Shown: positions 24,567 to 38,622, numbered from the stretch's first letter. The stretch: DNA of 64,000 nucleotides from Actinomucor elegans (GCA_026027325.1 JAMSLZ010000006.1:1488001-1552000); one strand, 5' to 3'. Translations and numbers: made by a program. Notes: generated from the sequence alone by a model not told the origin.

Positions 24567-27500
24567 TTTATGCCTACTTTATTATCCTATACAAATAATC
24601 AAATACCCTTCCTTTTATATATATATATATATATATATAAAACTTTTTTGTACAATAATCAGCCCATGCTTGTGGCACTTTTTGGTAGTTTAAAAGAGCA
24701 ACTTTTTTCTCTAGTGGTATCGTTCTCAATTTAGTCACTATTAGCTCCAACTGTACATTATATATGTCATTGAATGAAATAAAAGGTCATGGAGCAGATC
24801 TCTAGCTTAGTTAAATATAACATCTCATTCTGAACATTGAATATTCATTTGATGCGACATTGGAACGAGATCGACAGAGATCGCGCGGCATCACATGAAC
24901 TAATTTTTTTTTAAAAAAAAAGCTGTATATAAGTAAAATAAAATATAATTGAAATACGTAGTTAGCAAGACACCAAGTTGAAATTAGCGCTTTGACTTAC
25001 TAATGAAACGATAGAAAATAAAGTTCTCTTTTGAATGATATAAAGAAGCGACTGGAAAAAAATGCACCCTAGAAAGCAAAAATAAAAATAATTACAACAT
25101 ACCATCGGAGTTTTCTAGTTCAAGTGTATTTACTTATATTCATTCAAAAAGAGCAAATTTTGCTATACCATACTATCGTATATATGATATTTCGGATGAT
25201 TGTGGATCTAAACGTACGATTGTAGAACTCAAAAAAAAAAAGATTTGTCGCATGTTTCAAGGTCGACTTGGCGTTCAGCTATCGGTAACCAATGAAAACA
25301 TAGTATTTGTATGGTCTGAGGGTTATTAGAGTAACGCCGAGATTAGATTATCCATAATATATGTAATTTGGCAATAATATCGAACTAGCATAAGACATCA
25401 CTAAAGTATTGGGTATGCTTGCTTACCATTATTTTCTTATTTTAATAGTTTAAGCGTACCTATTTCTCTTCATTTGCGCTATTCAATTGGTATTAATTGA
25501 AAAAAAAAAGAGCAAATTGTATTCAGTTTATCTTAATTGTTGTTGTTAGGATACACCAATTTAATTGGCTGACAGTAATTGAATATTAGGTCCATTCAAC
25601 AAAATCTTTTGGTTTAAAAACATACATCTAGGTTCGCAACCAATGGATATATATATATATATATATATATATACTTGAAATCTAGGAAATGCATAAAGCA
25701 AAACATGTTTTTTAATACGTACATACCTGAGACGCTACAGGGGAATACACTTGAGCTAGATAATTTTGGTAATTATAATGTTTTTACTCTGCAGTATATT
25801 TTTTTCCTTTGGATTTTTTTTAACAAAGCACCTATTAGTCGAATGTTCATAATATGATCTGTAACTTTGACTAGATATTGAAGTCATGTATTTGCGCTGA
25901 TGTTTGACATTATAATTTTTACTTTTCAAGTCAAGTCCTAAGCTCAAGTTTGTAAATAATATTCATGGCTTTAAAATCGGTATACGATCACATTAATCCT
26001 TTCAAGCGACCTGTATCGTTCTTGGTGCAAGATTGTATCTGTTGAATAACTCCTACTTTAAATTAAATTGCTGCATCTGCCGAGATCTCTTGTTTACTCG
26101 AATAATTTGGTTTCGCTATAATGCATATGTTAATTTGTAAATTTTGAAGCATAGATTGTTCATCAATTTTAGATCCCTCAATCGAGTTTAGTTCCATGTT
26201 GCTTTTGAAGGATGGCGCCTTTTCAAAATAAACAGCTTCAACTTACAAAGCTCGGATCGATGTAATCACGCTTATTAGCTTGTACAATCGTGTTCATTTA
26301 TAGCTTTCAGGACTTTTGGGATGTTCATCATTTCTAGATTGCACAATCGATCTCGATGTGATGTCACATTTGTTTAGTATTCCGTATTTTCAATGGGCTA
26401 CTATCACTAGCGAAACTTTAGATCTATGCGATCACGTTCATAATCTTTAATAGTCAAATTCCAACTCCAAAAAAAAAGTTTCGCATGATTCTTGATATAG
26501 AGGAGTGGTGAATTGTTCTCTTATATGTATCACTCTGTAAGCAAGTGTGACACCAAAGGAAAAGTGATTATAGATAGAAAGTATATTCTATCCGATCAGA
26601 TGCAAGTGAGACATTCGTGTTGCAAAGACGATCTATTTGCTTATAATAATAAAGTTCTACTTCTACACGCGACGACAACCTTGTACAAAATAATATGAAC
26701 TCTCAAGCCAGGTTACCATAGTGTGACACAGCCACATAAAAGTCACTGGATTACCAGTCAAATACATCATACTGCCCCATCTTCTCTATTAATAATTTAT
26801 GCCCCAACATATTATAAACATTGCGCCCTTGTTCGGTGGACCAAGCCCTTTGGCTTACTGTTGGTTTCATCTTTTTCCGCAGCAGATCTTTAACGGCTGA
26901 GGAGGCTTCTGGTAAATTCTATAGAGATTTATCACATGAAACGAAGGCCAGCAATCCCTTTTGTGTCACTTTTATATAGGATTCGGCCAAAGAAACTAAA
27001 AAAGCCTACATTGGATATGAGCCTCCGTATCTTTCTCATTAATAAAAAAAAAGACAAGATTCTGAGTTATACAAAGTAATGTGATATGAAAAAAGGAGGG
27101 AAAAAAAAAGCTTGGTACCATGTACAACCATCGTATTCAAATACACGAAAGGGTCCGTGTTGTTTGTCATTGTCATTCTTGTTCACATTGACGGACCATT
27201 AAGCAGCACACATAAAACTGTATCACTAGTTCATAATTTATATTATTATATGTAATAATAGTATATAATATAGCATGTTAATATAGATGATGTACCATTA
27301 TTGCTTTTTTCTGCAAGGAGAAACAAGGCATCTCAGGGTATTAAATGTATCTTCAGCTCACGAACATTCTTTATGTCAACTAGTTTACACATCTTATTTG
27401 TACTTTTATAGACGTCGTTGACAGTGGGCAATAATGAGCGTACAATATAAATAGAATCTGTAATAATTATGAGCTGACACTCAATTATACAACACTTTCC

Positions 27501-27860
27501 AGTGATCGAGACTCTTGTATAGTGTGTTATTCACATGTTCTGCTTACTATTCTATGTGTACTACACCTATATGACGATTGAATGTCTAAAAACAGCTTAT
27601 AGAAACAATTATTCCCTCCTATTTTTTTCCCTTATATAAAGGTTCGAGTATTTTGCCATCGTTTTCTTCTTCTTTTTTTCTCTTTTTCTTTTTTTTTTTC
27701 TCTTTACTTGTATAGATTTCCAAGACACTTCACTATATAATACATACGTATAAGAATAAGACTTAAGATATAAAGAACTCTCGTTCACGCGACAAATACA
27801 TTTTAAAAACCCAAAAAAAAATTTACTATAAACCCATTCCATTCACTTAAACCTACAAAG
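24567..27860. other. 3.3-kb gene-poor region with dispersed AT/AGATC repeats
   Basis: Contains AT microsatellites (24618-24639 and near 25650), a perfect T9A9 palindrome (24904-24921), and several degenerate boxes around GATCG and GATCACG (24868, 25985, 26255, 26350, 26420). A longer similarity joins 25228-25262 to 26464-26492 (AACTC, poly-A, then TTTGTCGCATG or TTTCGCATG). No gene model could be supported. Confidence 0.5.
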
Positions 27861-29788
27861 ATGACCGATTCCTTCAATCCTGAACCTATTATGCTCCGCA
27901 ACCCTACATCCTTATTAGTAGATGATCAAAAGGTATGTACTAGAACAATGAAAAAACGTGGGCGGTGTGCAATTTATGTGGCACAAAGATAATTGACTCG
28001 TGTACATTATAGCAGCACCAACCATATCAACCAGAAATCATCGAAGTTCCTCAGCACCTTGCGCCCGAACAATTTCAATATGAATTTCCTCCCAAATCTC
28101 GCCTTATGGCTATCGAAGCAAGCGATATTGAAGACGAAGATTTTTCATTCTTTGATGAATGTTCTTTTACTACCACTTCAACTTCCACTGCTGCCTACTC
28201 CAACATTATCTATGAAGAAGAGGAAGAAGAGGATGAAGAGTATTACCAAAAGATACCTGACATCGATTCCCTTTTATTAAACGACAATTCTGAACGTTTG
28301 CTCAATCAATACTTTGATTCGTTTGAAGAAAGCAACACCATGTCATTCGTTGCCGATAACCAACTCTCACCGCTTCAATTACCCACTCAAGCCAGTACGT
28401 ATGACAACAGACATATCCGCGAAGAATCTTATGATTCAACCGGAACTGTTGTACTCCGCAAGCCATCCTGTCAACCTGCACGTCCTTCGTCCTTTTTATC
28501 TTCTACTCATACGCAGCAGTACCTTAGCCGCGTGGCAGAAGAAGATAGAATCAATTGGGATGAAACTTCCTTTATCTTTCCAGACTATTCATTGGACCAC
28601 CAGAATGGTAAGTGTAGGGTCCTTGTCATATATGTATATATATGTATACTGACTCTATTAATAGTTTATCGCAGCGTCCATCCCTACCACTGCAGCAGAA
28701 TGGGATCTGAAGCCGAAATATTCTGTCAAGATGACTCGGTGAGTTTGAATGAAGACGAAGTCGGCAGCAACTTTTCCAGCAACTCCAAAGTAGTTGTAAT
28801 GAAAATCAGCAAGAACCAGTGCATCACCTACTCTACTGGAAGTTACATGAGCGCCGATGAAGGTTACGATGATGAAGACGATGAATATCCCTGCAAAGAA
28901 CTACCCATCGAATCAGCTTCTGTCTTTTTACCATTATCTGATCAAGAACAAGAGCTTTTGATGCGTCTTGATAACCGCCGCCAATTAGCTGCTATCAAGA
29001 TTCAATCTGTTTGGAGAGGCTACCAATGCCGCAAAGAAACTAAAACAAGCTCCCTGAAGCTATCTCATCGTGTGCTGGCTGGCCTTGCACAAGTCAACGA
29101 TAGTATTCATCGCCGCAATAATAACCAGTTGCAAGACCGCATCTACATGCTTGAACAGCGTCTAGGTGAAGAAACTGCTATGCGTATTGCTTTCGAAAAA
29201 GCCATGGAAGACATGACCGTGTTGATGGACCACCAACACCGTGTCTTGCATGATCGTGTTGAACAAGAAGTCAGCATGAGACAAACTTATGAAAGAAAGA
29301 TGGAACAAGCCATGGCTCAAGTCCAGCCTCTCGAGTCGCGTCTTCGTCATGAAGCCAAAGCCAGAGCTGATTTAGAGTCCATGATGTCCCGCGTTCTCGA
29401 TCAACTGCACGATATGAAAGTCCAAGTCAAAGAAGAAGCTGAACAACGCAAGGTGCTCCAACAAAAATTGGATAGCGCAGTAGAAGAGATTGCTAGCCTT
29501 AAGCAAATCAAAAAGCAACAGCCCACAATCCGCTCTACTGCAATGAGCCGCAATGTTTCCTCAGTAACTCAAGCACCACCCGCACGATCCGTTTCCAGAC
29601 TTTCTACAACGACCGGTAGAAACTCTCCACTGCCAACGAAAACACCTATCAGTAGCAGCAGATTAACTTCCAATGCTACTGTTAGATCAACACCTTCTCG
29701 ACTTTCTAATCGCTCAACAGACGTAAAAAGATCTACGACTGCTACTCCAACTTCAACTCTCAGAAAAACTGTCATTAATAGAAAATAA
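27861..29788 (+). CDS. IQ-motif coiled-coil protein
   Basis: Exons 27861-27932, 28013-28607 and 28665-29788 give 596 residues. The N-terminal half is acidic and low-complexity, with a run of about ten Glu/Asp residues near 28215-28235. A single IQ motif, AAIKIQSVWRGYQCRKE, predicts calmodulin or myosin-light-chain binding. It is followed by a coiled coil of roughly 130 residues (LQDRIYMLEQRLGEE onward) and a Ser/Thr/Arg-rich basic tail. A cytoskeletal or polarity role is plausible but inferred. The intron at 28608-28664 is 57 nt with no in-frame stop, so retaining it would only add 19 residues. Confidence 0.75.
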
Positions 29789-30180
29789 CGCAATCAACTA
29801 ATGTATGTATGTCTCTATGGTAGTAGCTAATTATGGATAAAACTTTTTATATAATACATCGACTATTATAATCCGGGCCCTTTTTGGTTCTACCTCTTTT
29901 TTAAAAAAAAACTTTAGAAGTGTATATCATGTCATATTTTATACACAAAATTAACCATATCATATTCTTTACAAATTATTACTACTACTACTACTACTTA
30001 CTTACTAATTTACCCTTTAATACATATATAAACCCTTTTTTTTTTTATTACTTAGAATCGATAGTACATATTCATCATCTTCCAATAAATTCAACTCCTC
30101 TCTCATATTATATATATATATAAATATATATAATATTATATTTCCGTATTTTACATTACACAAGTTGAATTGATTGGTTC
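29789..30180. other. Convergent intergenic spacer
   Basis: This spacer between converging transcripts is very AT-rich, with a T6A9 run (29897-29911), a TAC trinucleotide run (29979-29998) and (AT)n near 30110-30135. Confidence 0.5.
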
Positions 30181-30529
30181 TTATGATGCTTCTTTGGTCA
30201 CTTCACTTACAACGACAGTTGCTTTAATGTAATAAGATTAATGTAACATAATATATATATATTGGAAACGTACCAACCACAAGCAATAAAATCAAGATTG
30301 AACAGAATATGATCCGAAATCTCCACATAATACTGATTTGGGGACGATTTTCCTCTGGTTTCTCCGTGTCTTTTGAAGTAGATTTGATCTGAATATCGTC
30401 CATCATTTGAAATATAACGCGATCTGTTTCGATAATTGATTGTTTGGGTTCTCGACTACCATAATAAGGTACTGTGCTAGATACAAAAGTCGAGTTTCGT
30501 GAGCTATTGGAGGCTGGATTCTCTGTCAT
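30181..30529 (-). CDS. Small single-pass membrane protein, unknown function
   Basis: Two exons (30529-30274 and 30221-30181) join in phase to 98 residues. A polar, Ser/Thr-rich N-terminus of about 65 residues is followed by one hydrophobic segment (IIFCSILILLLVVA) and a short tail ending VSEVTKEAS. The second exon is only 41 nt. The splice signals (GTACGT; AAAG acceptor) and closing phase support the model. No family is recognised. Confidence 0.5.
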
Positions 30530-30754
30530 CTAATAATAGCTGTCATTCCTTTATGATCATTCTGAGAATATTCCAAAAAGAAAACAAGGACAAACCTTTT
30601 TACTATATAGATACAAACTTTTTTTCTCTCCAAGTAAAGAACAAGAAGAGAACAATTCATTTTAGACAGGGAAATTATTAAAAGATTACTGTATATTGAT
30701 TATGTCACTTGTTTATCGAGTTCTTTTCAAAACTTGACCATGTTTTCATTGTTA

Positions 30755-30791
<37 letters not shown>

Positions 30792-33077
30792 CTTTTCGAT
30801 CATGCTACTTGGATTTTCAGGTCAGCCCTGTATAATATTTTGGGGAGCATATTTGATTCAAGGCAATCCAACTTTAAAGAAAACTTGTAAGAAACAGCCT
30901 TTCGGATACAATGACCTTATATTTTATCCTAACCAACAACCCAAAATGATGTGGGCTATGGCGGCCACGAGGTTTTCAGTAACACAAACGTATCTCATTG
31001 GTGTATCACTTGTACTTCTTTTTAAGATTTGCCACGTTGCTTGTAAGTATTTGCCTCCGAAGCACTTTGCAAGTTACCCCGCCATATTTTCGGTTATTTG
31101 TCATACAAAACCAAGGATGTGTGCATAACAAGAAAACTTGCTTATCTGAGTTTATGCACGAATGAAGACGTGTGAAAGTAACTCCTATTCTAAGAATGAA
31201 CTAGTGCTAGACAGAAGTCGATTTTTTTTTAAAAAAAAATCAGTTGATGAATGGCAATGATAGATGAGCTCATCTCTGTGCGTAAATGAACACGATCGGA
31301 TAGATCTTAAGTTTGGTGAGATGTACTGGCTTATTATGAACATGGATTACTCATCGGATGCGCAATCGCGTAGAGATCGGACGAGAGATCGCGCATCTCA
31401 ATAAAATAGTACCATGCCAATTTCCCTAGTTGGAATTTTTCAAATTTTTTTAAAACAGAAAATTAAAATCACGCTATAGATGATCAACAAAGATTTGCGC
31501 CTTAGAAGCTTAATCAAAGTTGTAAATAATTATATTTTATTTTGAGTAGTGTGCGTTCAGTAAGAAAAAAAAAAAAATAAACACTACACTCTAGAGAGAT
31601 AAACACTTTGTTTTCGGAGTTCCTTGGAGTCTTTCAATACTGAACTATTTTTTATTAGAATTAGCGGAATAAAAAGAGCGTTTTTATTTCTTTATATTTC
31701 CCGGTTTTTAAAAGCATCACTTTTTTGTACACTGAGTTATTTAAATGTTTATGATTCAACGTATTTTCCTTTTTATTTGTTGCATGTGTTTATGCACTCA
31801 AAGGCCTAATAAAAAAAGATACTCAACAATTGAACAATAGAAGCTGGGTAATGTAAAAAAAATGATAACAAGGGTAATATATATACCACGTTAGAGAGTT
31901 AAAGAGCTAAGTCAGTAAAATGTTATAAACACTAGAGTATTATATCTTTGGTTTTACGTCGCTCAAGAGCTACATCTGTATCCAAAAGAACAGCAGCGAC
32001 TGTAAAAGATTGTCAATCAAACACTATAAGCCAGTAAACGAATTTTTATCGATTTATATACCATCGCTGTTGGTCGTCGACTTCAATGCCAATCTCCGAT
32101 TATCAGTGAAATTAAAAAGCCTTTTTTGCTCAACTTTTGAGCTCAGAAAGGAGAAATATTGCGCTTAAAATTTAACACGATGATCATAACGATTAGAGGA
32201 TACAATTCTGCGTTTTAATTTATAGAAAAAAAAAAACTGCAGAAATGTAACTTTCCTCAAGATTATATGAAGCTTTAAAGAAGTGATGAGAAAATTTTGC
32301 GTTCCAAACAGCAAAATTCTCATTTTTAAGTGAAAGGTTTTACGTAAAGATCCCATTTTTTATTTTACATCCTCCAACTGTATATAGGGAGATCATGGGT
32401 GAGTGGGTGAAGGATCATGTGCTCCACCCCAGTCGATCAATGAATGAATGCTCTTTATATCAGTAGCAGTAATAGTAATAGTAATGCTACTAATACTGTC
32501 GCTGCTATTAATATCAGTCAAACTACATAGACATACTATAGAGGCATTATAAAGAATAATAGGCACTTACAAGTTACCGGAAATAAGGGCAATTAACTAA
32601 TAAACTTGATAAGTATATAATTTTTCATAGATTACTTGTGATATCAGTAAACCGAAAGCCGACCACTACTACTAGGCTTGAATGCATAATGAGCAGCTTG
32701 TTGGTTACTAAATACTTTTGTAAAACGGTAAGAAGGATCTAGAACCCAAACGATAGGATGTATATAAAGCTTTAAATATCACAGGACCTTTATAATATAT
32801 TGACTACAGCCAAATTTTCAAAACAACTTTGTATTTTACGAAATGATGGTTTATGATATGCAAGGGCTTAAGTGAAAGGAGAGTTTCATAACGCAAAACA
32901 CGAGAAGCAAAAATATGATAGGTGTATCACTAATATATATAATACCGAGCATACCGACTATTTAAAACTTGTGAGCATATACGTAGTATGAAGGAATGAA
33001 TTAAAATGGGTTTGCAATGATAAACGATTTTCTCCTCTTTCAAAAGGAAACTCGTCTTTTTGTCTATTATAACTCAT
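30530..33077. other. 2.5-kb gene-poor region
   Basis: Contains a long T run near 30757-30788 and a perfect T9A9 palindrome at 31222-31239. A box at 31367-31400 (GAGATCGGACGAGAGATCGCGC) closely resembles one at 24868-24890. A plus-strand frame from 30803 to 31128 (ATG start, 108 codons) has no recognisable domain. Confidence 0.45.
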
Positions 33078-35011
33078 ATGGATATAGTAGCTGCCGAGAG
33101 GAAAGATTGTGCGAGCCTTGATCACATAGAAAACTATGTACCAAAGGCATTGATAAGCCTTGGACCCGACTCAGCGTCTTCTTTAGTCGATGATTCCTAT
33201 GTAGAAAAGCACGGAGGAGCTAGTATTATGTATGAAGAAAAAACAAGCACAGCTGCTTGGCTTGAGGCTCTCGTTTGTATAGGCGTCAATACAAGCTGCG
33301 CTTTCATGTGGACTACTTGTGCTGGTGCTCCCAATGTTATGTCAGAATGGATGGAAGTTTCATTAACCCGCATCAATTGGCTGTCCAATGCATCGGCCAT
33401 CTGTAACACGGTCTTTTCGCTCCTTACCGCTTGGGTTTATGAAAAATTTGGTATTAAAGCGTCGGTAAGTGATTCCTCTTTTATTGGGATTTGCAAAAAA
33501 AAAAACTCAATTGGTACCCTAGATCATTGCTTGTGCTGTCTTGAATACATTTGGATGTTGGATAAGATGTATCGCCATACTGGTGCCCTTAGAAAAAAGA
33601 TACACGATTGTCATGTTGGGCCAGTTCATTGCAAGCATAGGCGGACCGTTAATTTACAAGTAGGTAGTTCAACATTTTAACTAATATAATAGTATATGCT
33701 AACCCTCTATTTCGTATATTTAGTCTAGCTGCAAAGGTAACAATTTGAAAATGTTACCAATTTGGTGATCACGATTTAACTGTATAGTGGCTCATTTTTT
33801 CAACTGACAGTTTGTAGCTGTGTGGTTTGCGCCTAAAGATCGAGGGCTTGCCAATACAGTTTTATGTAAGTGTTCAATACTATTTAGCCTGCAAAACATC
33901 TGAATGATTTGAGCAATACCATAGCTATACAGATAGGGATGGCTTTGGCACCTCTCCTATTGCCTATGCTCACTCCTACTGTGGAAGATGTACCTAAAAC
34001 AGTAAGTTATAGATAAATAATATGCTGATACACTGGATAAAGAGACTAACAAGCAATCTGTAGCTCATGATTGTTGCAGGTATCTCAACGTTCTTTACTA
34101 TTCCCACATTTTTTATACCCAGCAAACCAAAGATTCCTCCTTCTACTACTGCTACAATGGAGCGAGCTCCCTTTTGGCAAGGTGTTCGCGAGCTTTCCTG
34201 TAATATCCAGTTCTGGTGGATAGCTATAATCACGTCTATCTCTATGGGGATGGTCTTTTCTGTCTCTGTATTAATTATTGAGGCCATTTCTCCATTTGGA
34301 TACACTGAACAACAAGCAGGTCTTTGTGCGGCCGTCATTGTTTTTAGTGGGTGTTTTGGAGGAGGTATATGATAGCGTAAATGAATATATTGAAAGCATC
34401 TGTTTAATAACGATTCTTTCTAGGTATGACAGGCTACTGGCTTGGGAAATCACCACAGCACTTTATGTTCATCAAACTTTTCACTCCTCTTGTCGTGTTT
34501 TCGTATGTTGTTTTTATATTTCAACGTAAGTACGAGTTGTCCTATTCAACAACTACACCTGCCTCTAATCGTTTGTGACTCTAGTAATACCAAATGCGTT
34601 CTCTGTTGTTCTTATTGCTTGTATCCTCAATGGGTTCTTTTCTTATGCTCTATTTCCTGTCTATTTAGAACTGGCTAGCGAAAGTAAGATATCAATGATA
34701 TGCGTACGATAGACCGTTTGAATCTTAATCTAATGCCGTCCTGTAATCTAGTTACATACCCTATATCAGAATCCATCAGCTCATGTGTCTTATGGACATT
34801 AAGTTCATTGATGATGGTCATATTCTCGTTAATCATTGACGCGCTCCGAGCGGGACCAGATGCATCACCTCCAAACAATATGAATACTTCTATGATTGTG
34901 GTAGCTATCATTGTATTTGTTGGAAATTTGCCTTGCTTGTGGATCAAGGGTGATCTTAAGAGATCAAAAGTTGACAATGAAAATAGAGCAAGACTAGCGT
35001 CTGCTGTCTGA
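33078..35011 (+). CDS. FLVCR/SLC49-like major facilitator transporter
   Basis: MFS membrane transporter of the family whose animal members move heme, choline or related solutes; the substrate here is unknown. Nine exons (33078-33464, 33523-33659, 33724-33736, 33811-33865, 33925-34001, 34064-34364, 34424-34525, 34585-34683, 34752-35011) join in phase to 476 residues. Family signatures are INWLSNASAI with WVYEKFGIKAS, the FAPKDRGLANTV loop, and the C-terminal ELASEITYPISES, matching the conserved E-x-x-YP-x-x-E segment of FLVCRs. About twelve hydrophobic segments are visible. Exon 3 is only 13 nt (encoding most of NLAAK) and is needed for phase. The ATG at 33078 is the first in frame. Confidence 0.85.
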
Positions 35012-37650
35012 ACTGTCGTATAGATTACCGAACATTTATCTTTAAGGCTCATTGACTGGAGATGAGACTATTTATACCTAAATCATTACTTTGAAGAAAA
35101 AAAATATCATCTCAAAAAAAAATCTTCCAAATTAAAGATAATTATTCAACTTTGCATTTATTTCTGAATAAGGGTTATGCCTTAGCTGCGAGATTAAACC
35201 GAGATATGTCTCATTAAGTTAATTAATGTGAGAAAAACATTTCTTTACAGCACGTTGGTATAATATGATATACACGTTGCAATACAGTAAAAAAAAAAAA
35301 GTAAAAGCATTTGTTTACCCTGAACATATACTAATCATTAGAAGCGACATTAAACTGGAAGCAGTCAAGCGTTGTAGAGATGTCAAAGTGGTTCTATTTC
35401 AGGAAAAATCTCCGTAGACTCAAATTTCCCACGGTCGTGTTCTTTTTGTGGAGCATGCAGATAGTTTATATGTGCACACCATTTATTAAAATATGCCATT
35501 TTTTTAGCATATTTTTCTAAATGACAATGCTAGAGTCATAACTGCATATTTTATCATTAAGCAAAATATTGAACTATTAAATTTCTCATACTAATCGTAA
35601 AAAAAAATTCGTTAAAATATAGTACGTTTATCAACAGTTTGCTATTAAAGATGGTTTCCACATTCATTCCATAATTTTCTTTTTTTTTTTAAAAAAAAAA
35701 ATAAAACTACTTATTTATCGTTCTATGTAGAATGATGGGATGTCATTAGATAACTAAGGCACTGAAATGGATTGAATGGAGATGTAAATGATTAAACCAA
35801 TCTATCGGAGATTCATCTGGTGCCTGGAACTTTTCTTGATATACTTTATTACGACGTTTAATAATATGCAGATCAAAGTAAGCAAAGTGTGTATTGGATA
35901 GTATGGATATTGGTTTACATTTATTTTAAAATACTTGTGTCTTTTGATACAAAGTCCATTGCAGTGGATATTTTTGAAATATGAGAAGTGTAGTATAACC
36001 TAAACCTAGTCTATCTTTATATTATGTCTTGAAAATGTTATATTTATGCTCCACCCAAAAAAGTTGGTGATAGTTTCTGCTTGAGATCACACACTATCAT
36101 TTTTTGTTGTTGTTGAAATCATCCCATTTTCAAGATTCCTAGCTCTCCCAATGGATGTGGATCAAATGTTACGTCTTATTAGTAATGCATATTCAAAATA
36201 AACTAGTAAGTCTACTGAAATTATTAGTCGTCTAAAATATAAAGAGTATATTTAATTTTAACGATTGAATGAAAATTATACCTATTTTATACGAATTAGA
36301 TCTAAATGATCGATTCATTTCTTGGCCAACCCTTTACCCAGCGTTACATCAATTACAGTTTCAAGCTCAGAATAAACTGCCACATCCAGAAATACCTATG
36401 CTCATTGCTAAAATAATAGTTTCATTGACTTATTCTGGGCAATATAGTTGCTATAAACTACTGTATTAGCTTCTTGTTTATTCAACTCGATCGAATAATG
36501 ATATAAAGGTACAGTAGCGTTATATTGGCTTTACTATTCGTCAGGTTATTACAAATAGGGTAAAGGGTTATTGCATACATATCATATTTTACATAGTCAC
36601 TTGAGCACACACCTACATACATATCTACATCCTATATCAATATCGGGGTTCCATGATTTCTTGGATTACATATCTTTAGTGTAACTTTTGCAGGGCTTGC
36701 AATGTTGAAGAAACTACCAGACAAAGCTCCAAGATGTAGTATTAGCAATTATGAGCTGCATATTCTATAGTTTGTTGTGTATAAATAATGGAATAGTAAA
36801 CCAACATACAGAAGAAGTTTGATCACGTAAGAGTTTCAAGTTTTAAGACAGCCCCTCCTTATTTTGCATCAAGGCTATGTACTATGAACAATAAATGATG
36901 ACGCCTCGGTTCAAGTTCCTATGAGGGAAGAGATCTCATGGTGGAAAAAAAAAAACGTGAAATAACAATAGAAACTCTATCTTTTCAATTGAAATAATAA
37001 AACTGCTAATCAGAACGCGCAAAGCTGCACTTTTGGCTTGTAATCACTTTAATCTTTAACCGGTTTCCTAGGTCAAATTAGCACATGTAGTCTTAAAAAC
37101 AGCTTCTCAATATAAGCATACTAAACCGGTTCATATATATATTTCTAGATCATGGTTCGATTTACGTACACTAGCATCAATGTGGGCATCTTGAGGGATA
37201 ATGATTATCCACACCATTCAGTAAAGGATATGCACTTCATTAAAGTACTATGTTCTTGATCGCAAATGATTTGGCGCATTACCCTGAATCAAGTTTTTGT
37301 TTTTGTTTTGTTTTGTTTGTTTGCTTCTATATTACAAAGATGTCGATATTCCGAATAATCTATCATTTATGACGCGTTTCTATTCATAGTATCCTAAAGT
37401 CGAGTTCCCACTGCATAGTTGGGATTGCCTTTGAAACACCAAACTATTTAATTTAAGGGAAGAATAATATAAACAGAGCATTTCATTGTCCAGTTTCTTT
37501 TTCTTCCCTTTGTAATAATGAATTTTCAAACGATTTCTTTTTTATTATAAATCGTGTTATTTGGAAACCAAACTATGTACATTTTTTGAATCGTTTGTCA
37601 TTCTTTTTTTTTCATCTTATCTCGCTTCCAGTCATCCTCGAAAGAAAAGA
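35012..37650. other. 2.6-kb gene-poor region
   Basis: Contains a perfect T11A11 palindrome (35680-35701). Around 36151-36468 two short frames (MDVDQMLRLISNAYSK at 36151, and a 66-codon frame from 36269 with DLNDRFISWPTLYPAL) look coding-like but are not joined by splice sites. They may be fragments of a decayed gene. Confidence 0.45.
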
Positions 37651-38386
37651 ATGGTTCTATTGAAATGGGGTTGGGTCCACCAAAGAACTACATTTAGATT
37701 TAGGCCTGCAGTATGGAAAAAGAGATATTTGGTTTTAACCACCATGTCAATTCATGTGCATAAGTCAGAGGTAATAAAATAAACAATAAATCTGAAAATG
37801 CAGAGGCTGAAAGCATCTATTTGAACATTAGAAAGGCGTGATTTCTTCATTACTACAAGAAACTTCACCTGCCGTCCATGTCTGGTCAAACTTTCAGTCG
37901 GTAAGAAGTTATAAAAGTAGGGGATCTTCAGCCCATACTTTTGTGATAGAGCCTCGGGACCCAAAGGTCTATGCATTAAAGTTTAAATGTGCATCACTTG
38001 AAGAAAAAGAGAAATGGCTTGTTGCCATCACTGAGCAACTAGCTCTGACCTCCAAAATATGGTCTTCTGCACAGCCAATATCTAAACAAAGTGCGACCAC
38101 TACTTGCAGAAATTTAATCTCAAAAAAGTCAACCATCATACTTGAAAACCAAATTATGCCGGTTTCAGTGCTTGATAAATGGCTAGATCAATTAGAAATC
38201 ATGGACACGGGAAATAGAAAAAGGTACCAAGATTCACAATCAACAGCAACAAAGCGATACTCAACTTGTTCGGGCTCATCATCAAATTCTGGCAGAAAAT
38301 ATAATAGAAGAGGTTCGCAACCTAGTATACATAATCGACATGACAATAGTAAAATAATCATGCACAGAATCTTACCAACGTATTGA
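37651..38386 (+). CDS. PH-domain protein
   Basis: Two exons (37651-37770 and 37832-38386) give 224 residues. The first 120 form a pleckstrin homology domain: VLLKWGWVHQRT, RPAVWKKRYLVLTTMSIHVH, then YALKFKCASLEEKEKWLVAI with the invariant Trp of the C-terminal helix. The remaining 100 residues are Ser/Arg/Asn-rich and probably disordered. PH domains bind phosphoinositides or proteins; the ligand is not predictable here. The frame is open upstream of the ATG, so a further 5' exon is possible. It is convergent with the FAS1 gene. Confidence 0.75.
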
Positions 38387-38622
38387 ATTGTTTCCAGGTA
38401 TTCTTTGTACAGTTCCATCATTATTAGACTTGCAGACAGTTACTGTATGTGTGTACATATACTCATTTATTTTATACATACATACATACATATATAAATA
38501 TACACACACACGCACATATATATATATACATAGACACTCTTTAAGTTATTGCGTTTTATTCTTGATTTTGTTACAAGTATACAATAAAGATAGAAAAATC
38601 ACTAATATAGCACTTTCATCAC

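Noticed and set aside
30803..31128. Plus-strand frame after a long T run, with CAGCCCTGTA resembling a Tc1-type terminus
   Set aside because: No transposase motif in any frame and no partner inverted repeat was found nearby.
36151..36468. Two short coding-like frames
   Set aside because: They cannot be joined by GT-AG introns in phase and match no family; noted only within the region entry.
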